Part shown: positions 17,294 through 27,483 of the stretch, piece after piece
Layout: each line of letters opens with the position of its first letter
Numbering within the stretch: the first letter of the stretch is position 1
NCBI RefSeq assembly: GCF_023921225.1
Contig: NZ_CP071527.1
Coordinates: forward strand, 878,001 to 942,000
Source: Legionella lytica
GTDB lineage: Bacteria > Pseudomonadota > Gammaproteobacteria > Legionellales > Legionellaceae
Reading direction: 5' to 3'
DNA: 64,000 bases
The notes under the pieces: generated by a model
What the model saw: only the letters and a program-made list of their open reading frames with translations
What the model was told of the DNA's origin: nothing
Databases searched by the model: none
Translations under genes and position numbers: made by a program

Positions 17294-17902
17294 ATGAAGA
17301 CTGAAGCTACCTATAAACAAAAAGTACTCCAGATGGCTAGTAAAACCGGCATTGTTCGAATGTCCGATCTAACCGAAAGGGGGATCACTAGAGCGACCAT
17401 TTCAAGGCTTGTTAGCGAAAACAAACTTGAAAAACTCGCTTCTGGGCTCTATTGCTTGCCCGAGACTGAGTTTTCAGAAAAAGAAAGCCTAGTTATTATA
17501 GCAAGCCGAGTACCTCAAGCAGTGTTTTGCCTGCTAACTGCTTTGCAGATTCATGATCTAACAACACAGCTACCTCGAAAAGTATGGATAGCTATGCCAA
17601 AAGGGAGCCATGCGCCAAAAATGGATTATCCTCCGCTAAAAATGGTGCAATATTCCGATGAAGCCTTTAGTGAAGGAATTGAAATTATAGAATCAGATAA
17701 TATTAGACTAAGGGTGTATAACCGTGGCAAGACTATTGCAGATTGTTTCAAACATCGCAATAAAATTGGACTTGATGTAGCCATTGAAGCACTTAAAGAG
17801 GCTTATACAAAGAATAAAGTTACAGTTGATGAACTATGGCATTATGCGAAAATTTGTCGCGTTGCAAACGTAATGCGTCCTTATATTGAGGCAATTCAAT
17901 GA
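17294..17902 (+). CDS. abiEi: AbiEi-family antitoxin / transcriptional repressor
   Basis: 202 residues from ATG 17294. The upstream ATG at 17207 adds a 29-residue tail not seen in the family, so I prefer the shorter form. A winged helix-turn-helix at the N terminus (IVRMSDLTERGITRATISRL, then GLYCLPE) precedes the AbiEi C-terminal domain, with YNRGKTIADCFKHR near residue 155. It overlaps the toxin gene by 4 bp. AbiE systems are type IV toxin-antitoxins that abort phage infection; AbiEi represses the operon and counteracts AbiEii. It sits immediately inside the ICE end, a usual place for maintenance modules. Confidence 0.88.
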   Translation: MKTEATYKQKVLQMASKTGIVRMSDLTERGITRATISRLVSENKLEKLASGLYCLPETEFSEKESLVIIASRVPQAVFCLLTALQIHDLTTQLPRKVWIAMPKGSHAPKMDYPPLKMVQYSDEAFSEGIEIIESDNIRLRVYNRGKTIADCFKHRNKIGLDVAIEALKEAYTKNKVTVDELWHYAKICRVANVMRPYIEAIQ

Positions 17903-18750
17903 CAAAAAATATTGGTGAGTCTGTACGCTCACGTTTGAAAAATATAGCTGTTAAAGAAGGTTCTGATTTTAATGCGGTATTGACTCGTTACGGGCTAGAG
18001 CGTTTGTTATATCGGATTGGAGCATCAGACTTTTCTAATCAGTTTTTATTGAAAGGTGCTTTATTGTTTAACCTTTGGTATGACATGCCCCATCGACCCA
18101 CTAAAGATATTGATTTATTGGGGTTTGGTGAAAATGATCTAGCGTATATTAAACAAACGTTCAGGAAAATCTGCAGCATCTCTGGAGATGATGGAATAAA
18201 TTTTTTATCTGAATCAGTGACGGTAGACACTATAAAAAAAGAAGGAGGATATACTGGAGCAAGAGTTGAATTATTTGGGGAATTAGCTAAAGCAAAGATT
18301 AAAATACAAATTGATATTGGTTATGGTGATGCAGTTACACCTGGTCCAATAGATGCCCATTATCCCGTGCTTCTTAATGATCTTCCTGCCCCTAAGATCC
18401 GTACTTATCCAATTTATACGGTGATTGCAGAAAAATTGCATGCTATTGCATTATTGGGTATGGCGAATAGTCGATTAAAAGACTACTTGGATCTTTATGT
18501 GCTATTAAGTAATGAGCAGTTGGATAATCATGTTCTAGCTCAAGCCATACAAGCTACATTTACTCGTCGAGGCATGACCGTTCTTGAAGAGCTACCTATC
18601 GGCCTAACCGATGAGTTTGCCAATGACCCAACCAGAGAATCAATGTGGAAAGCTTTTTTGAGAAAAAATGAACTAGAGCAGAGGCCATTGACTGACATTA
18701 TTATTGTTATCAGGAATTTGGTTCAAATCCCATTATCTTTAGCAAAGTAA
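17899..18750 (+). CDS. abiEii: AbiEii-family nucleotidyltransferase toxin
   Basis: 283 residues of the AbiEii/MenA-type nucleotidyltransferase family. The catalytic core is visible as LLKGALLFNLW (K52-G53) followed by TKDIDLLG, with D70 and D72 as the metal-binding aspartates. A later conserved helix reads YTVIAEKLHAIALLG, and RLKDYLDLY provides the conserved KDxxDL motif. Homologues transfer nucleotides to tRNA 3' ends or GTP. Translational coupling to abiEi through a 4-bp overlap is standard. It appears intact. Confidence 0.88.
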   Translation: MTKNIGESVRSRLKNIAVKEGSDFNAVLTRYGLERLLYRIGASDFSNQFLLKGALLFNLWYDMPHRPTKDIDLLGFGENDLAYIKQTFRKICSISGDDGINFLSESVTVDTIKKEGGYTGARVELFGELAKAKIKIQIDIGYGDAVTPGPIDAHYPVLLNDLPAPKIRTYPIYTVIAEKLHAIALLGMANSRLKDYLDLYVLLSNEQLDNHVLAQAIQATFTRRGMTVLEELPIGLTDEFANDPTRESMWKAFLRKNELEQRPLTDIIIVIRNLVQIPLSLAK

Positions 18751-18965
18751 TATTTTATTTGACTAACAAACGCCAGATATCTGCAGCGATAATTATTCAG
18801 ACACATAATGTAACACAAATGGGTTTTAAGAATGAATCATAACCCGCCATGCCTCTACGATCCTAATGATTCCCGATGTATCTAATTCAAAGTATCTCAA
18901 GTTTTTGATCAAAAAGAATATCTGTTGATCAAGCTATTATTTATAAAATATTTTAGGTGAATCAA

Positions 18966-19006
18966 TTGACATATACCCATGCAGGGTATATACCTATAGG
19001 GGTATA
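18966..19006 (+). promoter_or_regulatory. Promoter with two CsoR-type operators
   Basis: TTGACA at 18966-18971 is a consensus -35. The spacer holds a perfect palindrome, TATACCC-ATGCA-GGGTATA (18972-18990). A second one, TATACC-TATAGG-GGTATA (18989-19006), follows and overlaps it by 2 bp, covering the -10 region. G/C-tract palindromes of the form TACCC..GGGTA are typical binding sites of CsoR/RcnR-family repressors, and the csoR-like gene starts 11 bp later. Confidence 0.75.
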
Positions 19007-19016
19007 GGAGAAAAAT

Positions 19017-19292
19017 ATGAATAAACACTCAACTCATGAAAAAGAATTGCACGGTCTAAATCGCGCAATTGGCCAACTTGAAGGCATTAAGCGAATGATT
19101 GAAGAGAAGCGCTACTGTATTGATGTCTTAACACAAATTCGTGCGGCGCGCAGTGCTTTAAAAACCATCGAACTAAGTGTTTTAGATACTCATATTAAGG
19201 GTTGCTTAGGTCACATTGCCACATTAAATGATGAGAACACGCGTGACCAAAAATTGAATGAAATTATTGAGTTATTAAAAAAATACGAATAG
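19017..19292 (+). CDS. csoR: CsoR-family copper-sensing repressor
   Basis: 91-residue all-helical metal-sensing repressor of the CsoR/RcnR/FrmR family. The Cu(I) triad pattern is visible as C34 ([10 protein letters not shown]), H59 and C63 (DTHIKGC), which is the CsoR Cys-His-Cys arrangement rather than the RcnR one. It is the first gene of a copper operon: copA starts 8 bp after it, then helCBA-like genes and a multicopper oxidase. Cu(I) binding should release it from the paired palindromes upstream. A GGAG site precedes ATG 19017. Confidence 0.88.
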   Translation: MNKHSTHEKELHGLNRAIGQLEGIKRMIEEKRYCIDVLTQIRAARSALKTIELSVLDTHIKGCLGHIATLNDENTRDQKLNEIIELLKKYE

Positions 19293-19299
19293 GTGCATT

Positions 19300-21531
19300 A
19301 TGAACAATCATCATCACACGGGACACCATACTGCAAAAGCAGAGTCTGCTTCGTGTTGCCATACGCCTAAAATACCAAACGATGCAGAAATAAGGGACTC
19401 AAGTGGTTTTTATATTTGCCCCATGCATCCAGAGGTGCGTCAAAATAGGCCCGGTAATTGCCCTATTTGTGGTATGGCTTTAGAGCCAGAAACAATGAGT
19501 ATTGAAGCAGAGGTCAGTTCAGAATATCGGGATATGAGACGCCGTTTTTGGATAGCACTCATTTTGACGTTACCTTTATTTCTCTTGGAGATGGGCGGTC
19601 ATTTTCTAGCACATACAATTCCTGCAGGGTTATCTACTTGGTTGCAACTAACCTTGGCAACCCCGGTAGTTTTATGGTGTGGCTGGCCCTTTTTTCAACG
19701 TGGATATTATTCTCTTAAAACACGTCAACTAAATATGTTTACCTTAATTGCTATGGGTATTGGCGTGTCCTGGATTTATAGTGTGGTTGCAACCTTAGTA
19801 CCCAGCTTGTTTCCAGCTGCATTTCAAACAGCAAATGGACATGTCGCTGTTTATTTTGAAGCTGCTGCAGTCATTACGACCTTGGTTCTATTAGGTCAGG
19901 TTCTTGAGCTAAAAGCACGAGAGCAAACTGGAAGTGCAATTCGTGCCTTATTGAGCCTATCTCCGGAAACGGCTCATCGTATTGGAAAAGAAGGCTCGGA
20001 AGAAGAGGTTTCATTAGAAAAAGTTCAAGTTGGTGATTTATTACGTGTACGCCCAGGCGAAAAAGTACCCGTAGATGGTGAGGTAATGGAAGGACAAAGC
20101 TACATTGATGAATCAATGGTGACGGGTGAGCCGATGCCTGTGAGTAAAGAGGTGGGTGCCAAAGTCATCGGTGCTACGATGAACCAAACGGGAAGCTTTG
20201 TAATGAAAGCTTTACATGTGGGAAGCGATACTATGCTCTCACGCATTGTGCAAATGGTGAGTGAGGCGCAAAGAAGTCGTGCTCCTATTGCGCGTTTAGC
20301 GGACAAAGTATCGGGCTGGTTTGTACCTATTGTTCTTTTGATTGCAGTTTTAGCGTTTATTGTATGGGCATTAGTAGGACCACAACCTTCACTTAGTTAT
20401 GGTTTGATTGCCGCAGTATCGGTTTTAATTATTGCATGCCCTTGTGCTCTTGGTTTAGCAACACCAATGTCAATTATGATTGGTGTAGGGCAAGGCGCAC
20501 GAGAAGGGGTTTTGATTAAAAATGCTCAGGCCTTGGAACAGATGGAGAGGGTCAATGTGTTGGTTGTGGATAAAACAGGAACATTAACAGTCGGACGTCC
20601 CACACTTACCCGTATAGTAACTATTGATGTATTCAAAGAACAAGAAATACTCGCCATGGCTGCCTCAATTGAGCAGCTGAGTGAGCATCCAATAGCTCGT
20701 GCAATTGTTGATGCCGCAACAAAGCAGAAATTATTTTTTGAGTCTGCAGAGGAGTTTAATGCCCCTACGGGAAAAGGGGTTACAGGTAAAGTAGGTAGCC
20801 ATCAAATAACCATTGGTTCTCATAGTTTCATTCATGAATTGGGTATAAAGGATAATCCTGGGTTAACCAAAATTGCTGATGAAGAGCGGGCTAGAGGTGC
20901 AACTGTGGTGTTTGTAGCAAGAGATAAAGAAATAGCTGCGATTTTGGTTGTGCAAGATCCTATTAAATCAAATACCCGAAGGGTTATTGATGAACTTCAT
21001 CTAAGTGGGATAGAGGTCTACATGCTGACCGGAGATAGTAAAAAAACAGCCGTGAGCGTAGCAAACACACTCGGCATCAAGAATGTAATAGCAGAAGTAA
21101 TGCCTGAAGAGAAGAGTCGGCAAGTCCGCGCATTAAAAAATAAAGGGTTCGTGGTTGCAATGGCTGGGGACGGAGTTAACGATGCTCCCGCACTTTCTGA
21201 GGCAGATATTGGTATTGCGATGGGAACAGGAACCGATGTTGCAATTGAAAGTGCCGGGATTACTTTGTTGCATGGTGATTTGGAAGGAATTCTTAAAGCC
21301 CGTCATTTATCGGCAGCGACCATGCGAAATATTCGTGAGAATTTATTTTTTGCTTTTGTTTATAATGGGTTAGGAGTACCGCTTGCCGCTGGCGTTTTAT
21401 ATCCAATAACAGGTTTATTATTGAGTCCTATTATTGCAGCGGCTGCTATGTCGTTGAGTTCGGTTTCTGTGATCGCTAACGCACTGCGATTACGCGGTCT
21501 TAAATTAAACGTTCTAAGTGAAAGAAAATGA
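19300..21531 (+). CDS. copA: Copper-exporting P1B-1 ATPase CopA
   Basis: 743 residues. The N terminus is His/Cys-rich, then a heavy-metal-binding domain with YICPMHPEV and CPICGMAL (about residues 38-60) instead of the classical GMxCxxC ferredoxin-like domain. The body carries TGEP (from residue 275), the transmembrane motif C380-P-C382, DKTGTLT with D424, SEHPIA and GDGVNDAP (from residue 623). CPC plus the YHS-like N-terminal domain identifies a Cu(I) exporter pumping from cytosol to periplasm, where the CusCBA-like system and the oxidase would take over. It overlaps the next gene by 4 bp (ATGA). Confidence 0.93.
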   Translation: MNNHHHTGHHTAKAESASCCHTPKIPNDAEIRDSSGFYICPMHPEVRQNRPGNCPICGMALEPETMSIEAEVSSEYRDMRRRFWIALILTLPLFLLEMGGHFLAHTIPAGLSTWLQLTLATPVVLWCGWPFFQRGYYSLKTRQLNMFTLIAMGIGVSWIYSVVATLVPSLFPAAFQTANGHVAVYFEAAAVITTLVLLGQVLELKAREQTGSAIRALLSLSPETAHRIGKEGSEEEVSLEKVQVGDLLRVRPGEKVPVDGEVMEGQSYIDESMVTGEPMPVSKEVGAKVIGATMNQTGSFVMKALHVGSDTMLSRIVQMVSEAQRSRAPIARLADKVSGWFVPIVLLIAVLAFIVWALVGPQPSLSYGLIAAVSVLIIACPCALGLATPMSIMIGVGQGAREGVLIKNAQALEQMERVNVLVVDKTGTLTVGRPTLTRIVTIDVFKEQEILAMAASIEQLSEHPIARAIVDAATKQKLFFESAEEFNAPTGKGVTGKVGSHQITIGSHSFIHELGIKDNPGLTKIADEERARGATVVFVARDKEIAAILVVQDPIKSNTRRVIDELHLSGIEVYMLTGDSKKTAVSVANTLGIKNVIAEVMPEEKSRQVRALKNKGFVVAMAGDGVNDAPALSEADIGIAMGTGTDVAIESAGITLLHGDLEGILKARHLSAATMRNIRENLFFAFVYNGLGVPLAAGVLYPITGLLLSPIIAAAAMSLSSVSVIANALRLRGLKLNVLSERK

Positions 21532-22820
21532 AAAAACAGGATGCATTATGCACAGGGATAATTTTAATAATGGTGTTTTTGGTAAAGCCCACTCTTATGT
21601 GGGCAAAGTCCGGCGAGCTTACTTTAAAACAAGTGACTCAAATGGCTTTGTGTGCAAACCGTGATTTAAAAGCAGCACGTTTAAATGTATCTATAGCGCA
21701 GGCACGTCTGGTTCAGGCGGGACTCTGGTCCAATCCCAGCCTTAATCTCAACAACAATGATGATAGAATCTTTAATAATGAAGGGGAGTACTCACGAACC
21801 GTAGGATTTACACAGGCCTTTCCGATTTCGGGACGTATTGCCCGACAAAAAAAGGTAGCGCGGATTGATGTGGCTAAAGCCATGGTTGAAATTAGAGAAG
21901 CTGAGCGTCAGTTATCTGCTAATGTGGCCAATGCGTTTTATAGTTTAGTTGTTACCGAAGGTCGGTTAAAACAACAGGACTATTTACTTCATTTAAACAG
22001 GCAGTTAATTGCCGTCACGCAAAATCGTTATCAGGTTGCTGAAGTCTCTGAGTTAGATCTCAATACCGCACAGCTCGAATATCAGCGCATCCATCAAGAA
22101 AAGCATTTGTTAGAAAGCACCAAAATCGCACAAGTTGCGCAGCTCAATCAATTATTAGGGCGGCCCTCTAATGCCCTTTTAAGACTGGACTTAAATCCTC
22201 CAAAAAATAATTCCTGGCCAAACGTGAATGCCCTAATAGCAATTGCCTTAAAAAATAGGCCTGATCGCCAGGCATTGCTCTTAACTATTCATCGTTCTAA
22301 TGCGAATGTCCAGTTGGCTCGTGCTGAGCGTTTTGCTGATTGGACTGTAGGCTTGGGTGTTCAGCAAGATAAAATTGTGGTTGAAGGTGGTGAACCTCAA
22401 TCTGCAGATCGCACATTAGGGGTGAGCCTCTCGGTTCCTTTGCCTTTGCTTAACCAAAATCAAGGGTTGATTGCCGAAGCAAGTGCCACAGGAACTCAAG
22501 CCATTCTGGCCTTACGTGCTTTAAATTTAAATATCGAAACACAGGTGAGTAGTCAATTGGCACAATTAAAGCTTTTGCGGCATACGATAGACCAGACTCA
22601 AAAACAGTCCTTACCGCTCACATTAAAAAATGTGCAATTGGCCAATACAGCTTATAAAAATGGGCAATTGTCATTATTGAATTTAGTACAAGTTCAAAGG
22701 CAACAAAATGACGTGCAATTGGCTTATCTCACCAATCTTGAAAAGTACTTACAAAACTACGTGGCATTGTGTACTGCGATTGGAACAAGTGCGGTAAAAC
22801 CCTGCAACTATTTATCTTAA
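21528..22820 (+). CDS. helC: Outer-membrane channel of a metal RND system (HelC/CzcC-like)
   Basis: 430 residues with an N-terminal signal peptide ending around MWAKSG and two outer-membrane-factor repeats with coiled-coil character ([19 protein letters not shown] in the first). It belongs to the CzcC branch of the TolC superfamily. It is translationally coupled to copA and followed 12 bp later by the adaptor gene. The name follows the Legionella helCBA locus; other paralogous sets exist in these genomes, so the symbol denotes type, not allele. Confidence 0.85.
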   Translation: MKKQDALCTGIILIMVFLVKPTLMWAKSGELTLKQVTQMALCANRDLKAARLNVSIAQARLVQAGLWSNPSLNLNNNDDRIFNNEGEYSRTVGFTQAFPISGRIARQKKVARIDVAKAMVEIREAERQLSANVANAFYSLVVTEGRLKQQDYLLHLNRQLIAVTQNRYQVAEVSELDLNTAQLEYQRIHQEKHLLESTKIAQVAQLNQLLGRPSNALLRLDLNPPKNNSWPNVNALIAIALKNRPDRQALLLTIHRSNANVQLARAERFADWTVGLGVQQDKIVVEGGEPQSADRTLGVSLSVPLPLLNQNQGLIAEASATGTQAILALRALNLNIETQVSSQLAQLKLLRHTIDQTQKQSLPLTLKNVQLANTAYKNGQLSLLNLVQVQRQQNDVQLAYLTNLEKYLQNYVALCTAIGTSAVKPCNYLS

Positions 22821-22832
22821 AAAGGAATTGAC

Positions 22833-23801
22833 ATGACACGAGGTGTGCGAAAGATATTTGGAATGCAAACGCTTTTAATAGCTTTGTTGCTTGGCGGTGG
22901 TTCACTTCTTTGGGCTCATGGTGATGAAATTGAGGTCAGTGATGTAGGGGCTAAAGGGCCTGTGCAGCTTACCAAAGCGCAAACTGACATGTTGGATATC
23001 AAGGTTGCTGAAGCGACTAACCGCCCCATGGCACAATTACTTAATTTGAACGGCCAAATTCAGCTGTGGCCGGATGCTCAATCAGATGTCAGTGTTCGTA
23101 TTAGTGGGGCTATCAGTGCGATTGATGTTAATTTAGGGGATAAAGTTACTGTGGGTCAACGTTTGGCAACAGTACAATCACGATTAATTGGTAATCCTCC
23201 ACCCAGTGTCGTGGTAAAAGCACCTATTGCAGGAGTGATTGATGTACGTAATGTCAATTTAGGACAAGCAGTTGAACCTAATACCGTTTTATTTCACATC
23301 AGTAATCGTGACCAATTATTGGTGGTTGCACAAGTCTACGAAGAGGACATAGGAAAAATTAAGACAGGGCAAGCTGTTACTATTCATCCTTTAAGTTATC
23401 CCAAAAAAAACTTCCCTGGAAAAGTGCTTCTAATGGAGCCTAACCTTGATGCATTGACACGTACGGCTAATGTGCGCATTAGTCTTTCTAATCCACAAGA
23501 CCTATTAAAGCCTGGAATGTTTGTTCGTGCCAGTGTGGTTTTAAGTCGCAATGAAGCCTCTCTGACGGTCCCTAACGAAGCTCTGTTGCAAGCTGATAGT
23601 CAGAGTTTTGTTTTTGTACGCAATGGGATGACGTATGACCGTGTTGTAGTTCATGAAGGTGCCAGTGATGATGAGTACACGGAAATTCTTGAAGGTTTAG
23701 TTCCGGGAGATGAGGTGGTTATTCAGGGAAATCGAGAGCTATATACTATGTGGCTCAGTGGCAGTGGCAAACTTAAGGAAAATACTAAGGAGAGCCATTA
23801 A
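22833..23801 (+). CDS. helB: Periplasmic adaptor of a metal RND system (HelB/CusB-like)
   Basis: 322-residue membrane-fusion protein with a signal peptide ending about LLWAHG. The lipoyl-like halves surround VKAPIAGVIDVRNVNLGQAV, and the beta-barrel contains PGKVLLMEPNLDALTRTANV. At 322 residues it is short for CusB (about 400), mainly because the helical hairpin is reduced. HGDE after the signal peptide is a possible metal-binding start. Its stop overlaps the start of the pump gene (TAATG). Confidence 0.87.
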   Translation: MTRGVRKIFGMQTLLIALLLGGGSLLWAHGDEIEVSDVGAKGPVQLTKAQTDMLDIKVAEATNRPMAQLLNLNGQIQLWPDAQSDVSVRISGAISAIDVNLGDKVTVGQRLATVQSRLIGNPPPSVVVKAPIAGVIDVRNVNLGQAVEPNTVLFHISNRDQLLVVAQVYEEDIGKIKTGQAVTIHPLSYPKKNFPGKVLLMEPNLDALTRTANVRISLSNPQDLLKPGMFVRASVVLSRNEASLTVPNEALLQADSQSFVFVRNGMTYDRVVVHEGASDDEYTEILEGLVPGDEVVIQGNRELYTMWLSGSGKLKENTKESH

Positions 23802-26800
23802 TGTTTACACGTCTCATTGCTTGGTCATTGCATAATCGCCCCTTGGTTTTAGCGCTTACTCTAATTCTTTGTATATTAGGTGGTTATACTTTAAAGCAAA
23901 TGCCAGTCGATGTGTTTCCAGAGTTTGCGCCGCCACAGGTGGTGGTACAAACACAGGCTCCTGGCATGGCAACACAAGATGTGGAAACCTTAATCACTTA
24001 TCCTTTAGAAAGTGCTATTAATGGCACTCCTGGAGTTGCTAGCGTGCGCTCTAAAACTTCAGTGGGACTTTCTACGATTACAGTGGTCTTTGATGATCAA
24101 ACCGATATTTACCGTAATAGGCAGTTAGTGAATGAGCGTATTCAACAGGCAACGAGTGCATTACCTCCGGGAGTTACTCCACCGGTTATGTTGCCAGTAA
24201 CCTCTGCTGTGGGTTGGTTGGTAAAGTATGCCTTAGTCAGCAAAACAGACAGCCTTGAGACCTTACGTACTTTGTCGGATTGGACGATTCGACCTCGTAT
24301 TCTAGCACTTGGTGGTGTTGCCTCGGTCGTGTCTATTGGCGGTGAGGTAAAGCAATATCAGGTACGACTTATTCCTGAGAGGATGTTAGCCTATCGCATC
24401 AGTGTTGAAGACGTGCGCCAAGCACTGACTACAGCCAACCAAAACGTACCGGGTGCTTTTTTACATCAAGCAGGAACAGAGCTTGTTGTTGGCACATTGG
24501 GACGTATTCAAACGCTTGAGGACATTAAAAAAACGCTGATTACTGTGCGTAATGGTGTGCCAATCACTATTAATAACATTGCAACCGTTGCTTTTGGCGG
24601 TGAAATAAAACGCGGTGATGGGGCTTACAATACAGAAAAAGCAGTTGTTGGCACCATTTCTAAAGCCTATGGCGCTGACACGGTGACGACCACTGCGAAA
24701 GTTGAAAAGGCACTGTCCGATATCAAAGCTTCTTTGCCCAAAGGCGTTACCCTAATTACTGATGTATTTCGCCAGGCGAATTTCATTGAGTCAGCCATTC
24801 AAAATTTAACAAGGGCTTTGTTAGAAGGAGCCATCATTGTTATTGCTGTACTGTTTCTCTTTTTAATGAATTGGCGTGCTTCATTTATAACTTTTTTGTC
24901 GATGCCTGTCTCGTTTGTTGTTGGAATTATGGTGCTTCATTTTTTTGGTATTGGTATCAATTCCATGACCTTAGGTGGGATGGCGATAGCGATTGGTGAG
25001 GTTGTGGATGATGGAATTATCACCGTTGAAAACGTGGTGCACCGCTTACGCATCAACCGACAGGAGAAAAAACCGCTTCCTAGTATAGAGGTTGTTTTTG
25101 ATGCGGTATTAGAAATTCGAAGCTCTGTCGTGTATGCCACGGTTATTATTAGCCTTGTTTTTTTACCTATTTTCTTTTTGTCAGGTATTGCTGAGAGAAT
25201 TTTTAGCCCCTTAGCAATTGCATATATTGCCTCTGTTTTAGGCTCTTTAGTGGTTTCCATTACCATGGTTCCAGCACTATGTTATTTGCTATTGGTTCGC
25301 AGCTCAGAGAAAAAAGAGGATGAAGGAGTCAGCTTACATGCATTATCACAAACGGAACGCCATTATGAAGTGGCAACACAAGAAGAATCTCATGAGCAAG
25401 AAACGCGTTTTGTGATTTGGCTCAAGCGCCATTTTTTAGTCGGTTTGGAATGGGCTTTAGCGCATTGTAAGGCGGTAGTTTTGATGTCATTAGCAGCCTT
25501 TGTTTTTGCATTAGCATTATTACCTTTCTTTGGCACTTCTTTTTTGCCTGAGTTTCATGAAGGTAATTTTATTGTGGCGATGACCACGCTACCAGGTACC
25601 TCTCTTGATGAATCGGTACGACTAGGCACACAAGTACAAAAGGCGTTGCTACGTTACCCACAAGTTATATCTATTGCACAACGCGCAGGACGTAGCGAAT
25701 TAGACGAAGATGCCCTGCCACCGAATGTCAGTGAATTTGATGTGCGCCTTGATTTTGATAAGGATAAGTCGATGCCGCCCGATGAGCTGTTACGTCGCAT
25801 ACGTCAAGATTTAGCCAATATTCCAGGAGCAGTATTTAATGTGGGTCAGTTTATTGCGCACCGTATGGATGAAGTGCTCTCTGGAGTCAGAGCGCAGGTG
25901 GCGGTTAAAATTTTTGGTGATAATCTCTCCACATTAAATGAATTAGGTCAGTCACTAGAAACGGTACTGAAAACTATTCCGGGTGTTGTAGACGTCAATA
26001 AAGAACAACAAATTAAAGTGCCGCAATTGGTGATTCAGCTTGATCGGGAAAAAGCCGCACGCTATGGGGTTAATGTGGGTCAAATTTCGGAAGATATACA
26101 AGTTCTCTTAAATGGGGTAAGTGCATCGACTGTCTTGGAAGGGCAGCGCACTTTTGATTTGTATCTGCGCATGGAAGCGCAAGATCGCGATAGCGTAAAA
26201 GCCATTCAAAACATGCTCATTGATGCCCACGGTACCGGCGAAAATAGCGCGAGCCAAATTCCCCTGCGCGCGGTAGCGGATATTAATGTTCAGCCTCAGC
26301 CTTTTGCTATTAATCGTGAGAACGTACAACGTTTATTAGTTATCGGTTTTAACGTGCAGGGACGTGATTTAGGAAGTGTCATTCGTGATGTTCAGCTTGA
26401 AGTTCAGGAAAAAATTAAATTGCCAGCAGGTTATTTCATTCAATATGGTGGGCAGTTTGAGAGTCAGCAACAGGCATCGCGTGTCATTTTAATCTTTGGC
26501 GGCTTAGTTATTTTTGTAATGCTCATATTGCTGCATAAAGCTTTTGGTACCGTACGCGAAGCTTTATTGGTCATGTTCAATTTACCACTCGCTCTTATTG
26601 GTGGGGTCATTTCCTTATTCTTAGCCAGTGGCGAGATGAGTGTCGCTGCGATGATTGGTTTTATTACGTTATTTGGTATCGCTGCTCGTAATGGAATTAT
26701 CTTGGTCAGTCATTACAATCAATTGCGCTTACAAGGCAAAACACGTAACGAGGTGGTTATTTACGGAACCCTTGATCGATTAGTTCCTGTTTTAATGACA

Positions 26801-27007
26801 GCAGCCACTGCCGCATTGGGTTTATTCCCCCTATTGTGGGGCTCTCCTGCAGGCAAAGAATTGGAGCGACCTTTAGCACAAGTGCTTTTGGGAGGATTAT
26901 TTACCTCCACGGTATTGAATATGTTTGTAGTGCCTACGGTGTACAACGCCATCGAACATTGGCGGGAACAAAGACTATCGCTTAATCAAACCAAAGAAGG
27001 AGCTTAA
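23801..27007 (+). CDS. helA: Heavy-metal RND efflux pump (HelA/CusA/CzcA-like)
   Basis: 1068 residues with standard HME-RND architecture. The N-terminal helix is followed by the family pattern QMPVDVFPEFAPPQVVVQTQ. The TM4 segment reads GGMAIAIGEVVDDGIITVENV, with the E-DD cluster characteristic of metal pumps. The C-terminal half repeats the fold (IPLRAVADINVQPQPFAINR, then helices). With HelC- and HelB-like partners encoded upstream it makes a full periplasmic Cu(I)/Ag(I) or divalent-metal efflux complex; linkage to csoR-copA points to copper. Confidence 0.93.
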   Translation: MFTRLIAWSLHNRPLVLALTLILCILGGYTLKQMPVDVFPEFAPPQVVVQTQAPGMATQDVETLITYPLESAINGTPGVASVRSKTSVGLSTITVVFDDQTDIYRNRQLVNERIQQATSALPPGVTPPVMLPVTSAVGWLVKYALVSKTDSLETLRTLSDWTIRPRILALGGVASVVSIGGEVKQYQVRLIPERMLAYRISVEDVRQALTTANQNVPGAFLHQAGTELVVGTLGRIQTLEDIKKTLITVRNGVPITINNIATVAFGGEIKRGDGAYNTEKAVVGTISKAYGADTVTTTAKVEKALSDIKASLPKGVTLITDVFRQANFIESAIQNLTRALLEGAIIVIAVLFLFLMNWRASFITFLSMPVSFVVGIMVLHFFGIGINSMTLGGMAIAIGEVVDDGIITVENVVHRLRINRQEKKPLPSIEVVFDAVLEIRSSVVYATVIISLVFLPIFFLSGIAERIFSPLAIAYIASVLGSLVVSITMVPALCYLLLVRSSEKKEDEGVSLHALSQTERHYEVATQEESHEQETRFVIWLKRHFLVGLEWALAHCKAVVLMSLAAFVFALALLPFFGTSFLPEFHEGNFIVAMTTLPGTSLDESVRLGTQVQKALLRYPQVISIAQRAGRSELDEDALPPNVSEFDVRLDFDKDKSMPPDELLRRIRQDLANIPGAVFNVGQFIAHRMDEVLSGVRAQVAVKIFGDNLSTLNELGQSLETVLKTIPGVVDVNKEQQIKVPQLVIQLDREKAARYGVNVGQISEDIQVLLNGVSASTVLEGQRTFDLYLRMEAQDRDSVKAIQNMLIDAHGTGENSASQIPLRAVADINVQPQPFAINRENVQRLLVIGFNVQGRDLGSVIRDVQLEVQEKIKLPAGYFIQYGGQFESQQQASRVILIFGGLVIFVMLILLHKAFGTVREALLVMFNLPLALIGGVISLFLASGEMSVAAMIGFITLFGIAARNGIILVSHYNQLRLQGKTRNEVVIYGTLDRLVPVLMTAATAALGLFPLLWGSPAGKELERPLAQVLLGGLFTSTVLNMFVVPTVYNAIEHWREQRLSLNQTKEGA

Positions 27008-27008
27008 A

Positions 27009-27461
27009 ATGAGACGTATTATGACGGGTACATTGTCTGTGGTAAAAAAAATGATGCATGCTGCCGTGTTGTTTTGTTTATTAAGTCCCGCACTTTACGC
27101 GCATGGCGATGAAAAAACTCAAAAGCCTACAACCATTCCAGCAATTTGGCAGGCTGTCGATAAAGAATTATCTGATATCAATGATGCAATTACCAACAAC
27201 CAGTTAGGTGAAATACATCATCATGCCTTTGCCATTAACGAGCTCATGAATAGTTTACTGCCTTTAAGTCAGTCCTTATCTCAAGTGCAACTTACAACGG
27301 TCAAAAAGCAAATGGGCTACATTGATGAGTTAGCAAAGCGTTTGGATAAAACAGGCGATGCTAACGACAAAGAGGGTTCACTCGCTAACTTTGCAAAAAT
27401 GCAAAAAATCATAGCTCAGATTCGTGTTCCATACAGTGCTGAACTCAAACAAAACCAATAA
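27009..27461 (+). CDS. Small exported protein of the copper operon, function unknown
   Basis: 150 residues with a signal peptide (cleavage likely at ALYA-HGD) and a helical mature part. The mature N terminus HGDEK and the central LGEIHHHAF supply clustered His/Asp/Glu residues, so a periplasmic metal-binding role is plausible. A strong AAAGGAG site precedes the ATG, two bases after helA ends. I do not recognise a named family. The following oxidase gene begins 22 bp after this stop. Confidence 0.75.
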   Translation: MRRIMTGTLSVVKKMMHAAVLFCLLSPALYAHGDEKTQKPTTIPAIWQAVDKELSDINDAITNNQLGEIHHHAFAINELMNSLLPLSQSLSQVQLTTVKKQMGYIDELAKRLDKTGDANDKEGSLANFAKMQKIIAQIRVPYSAELKQNQ

Positions 27462-27483
27462 TATCGTTTCTAAAAGGATGATT

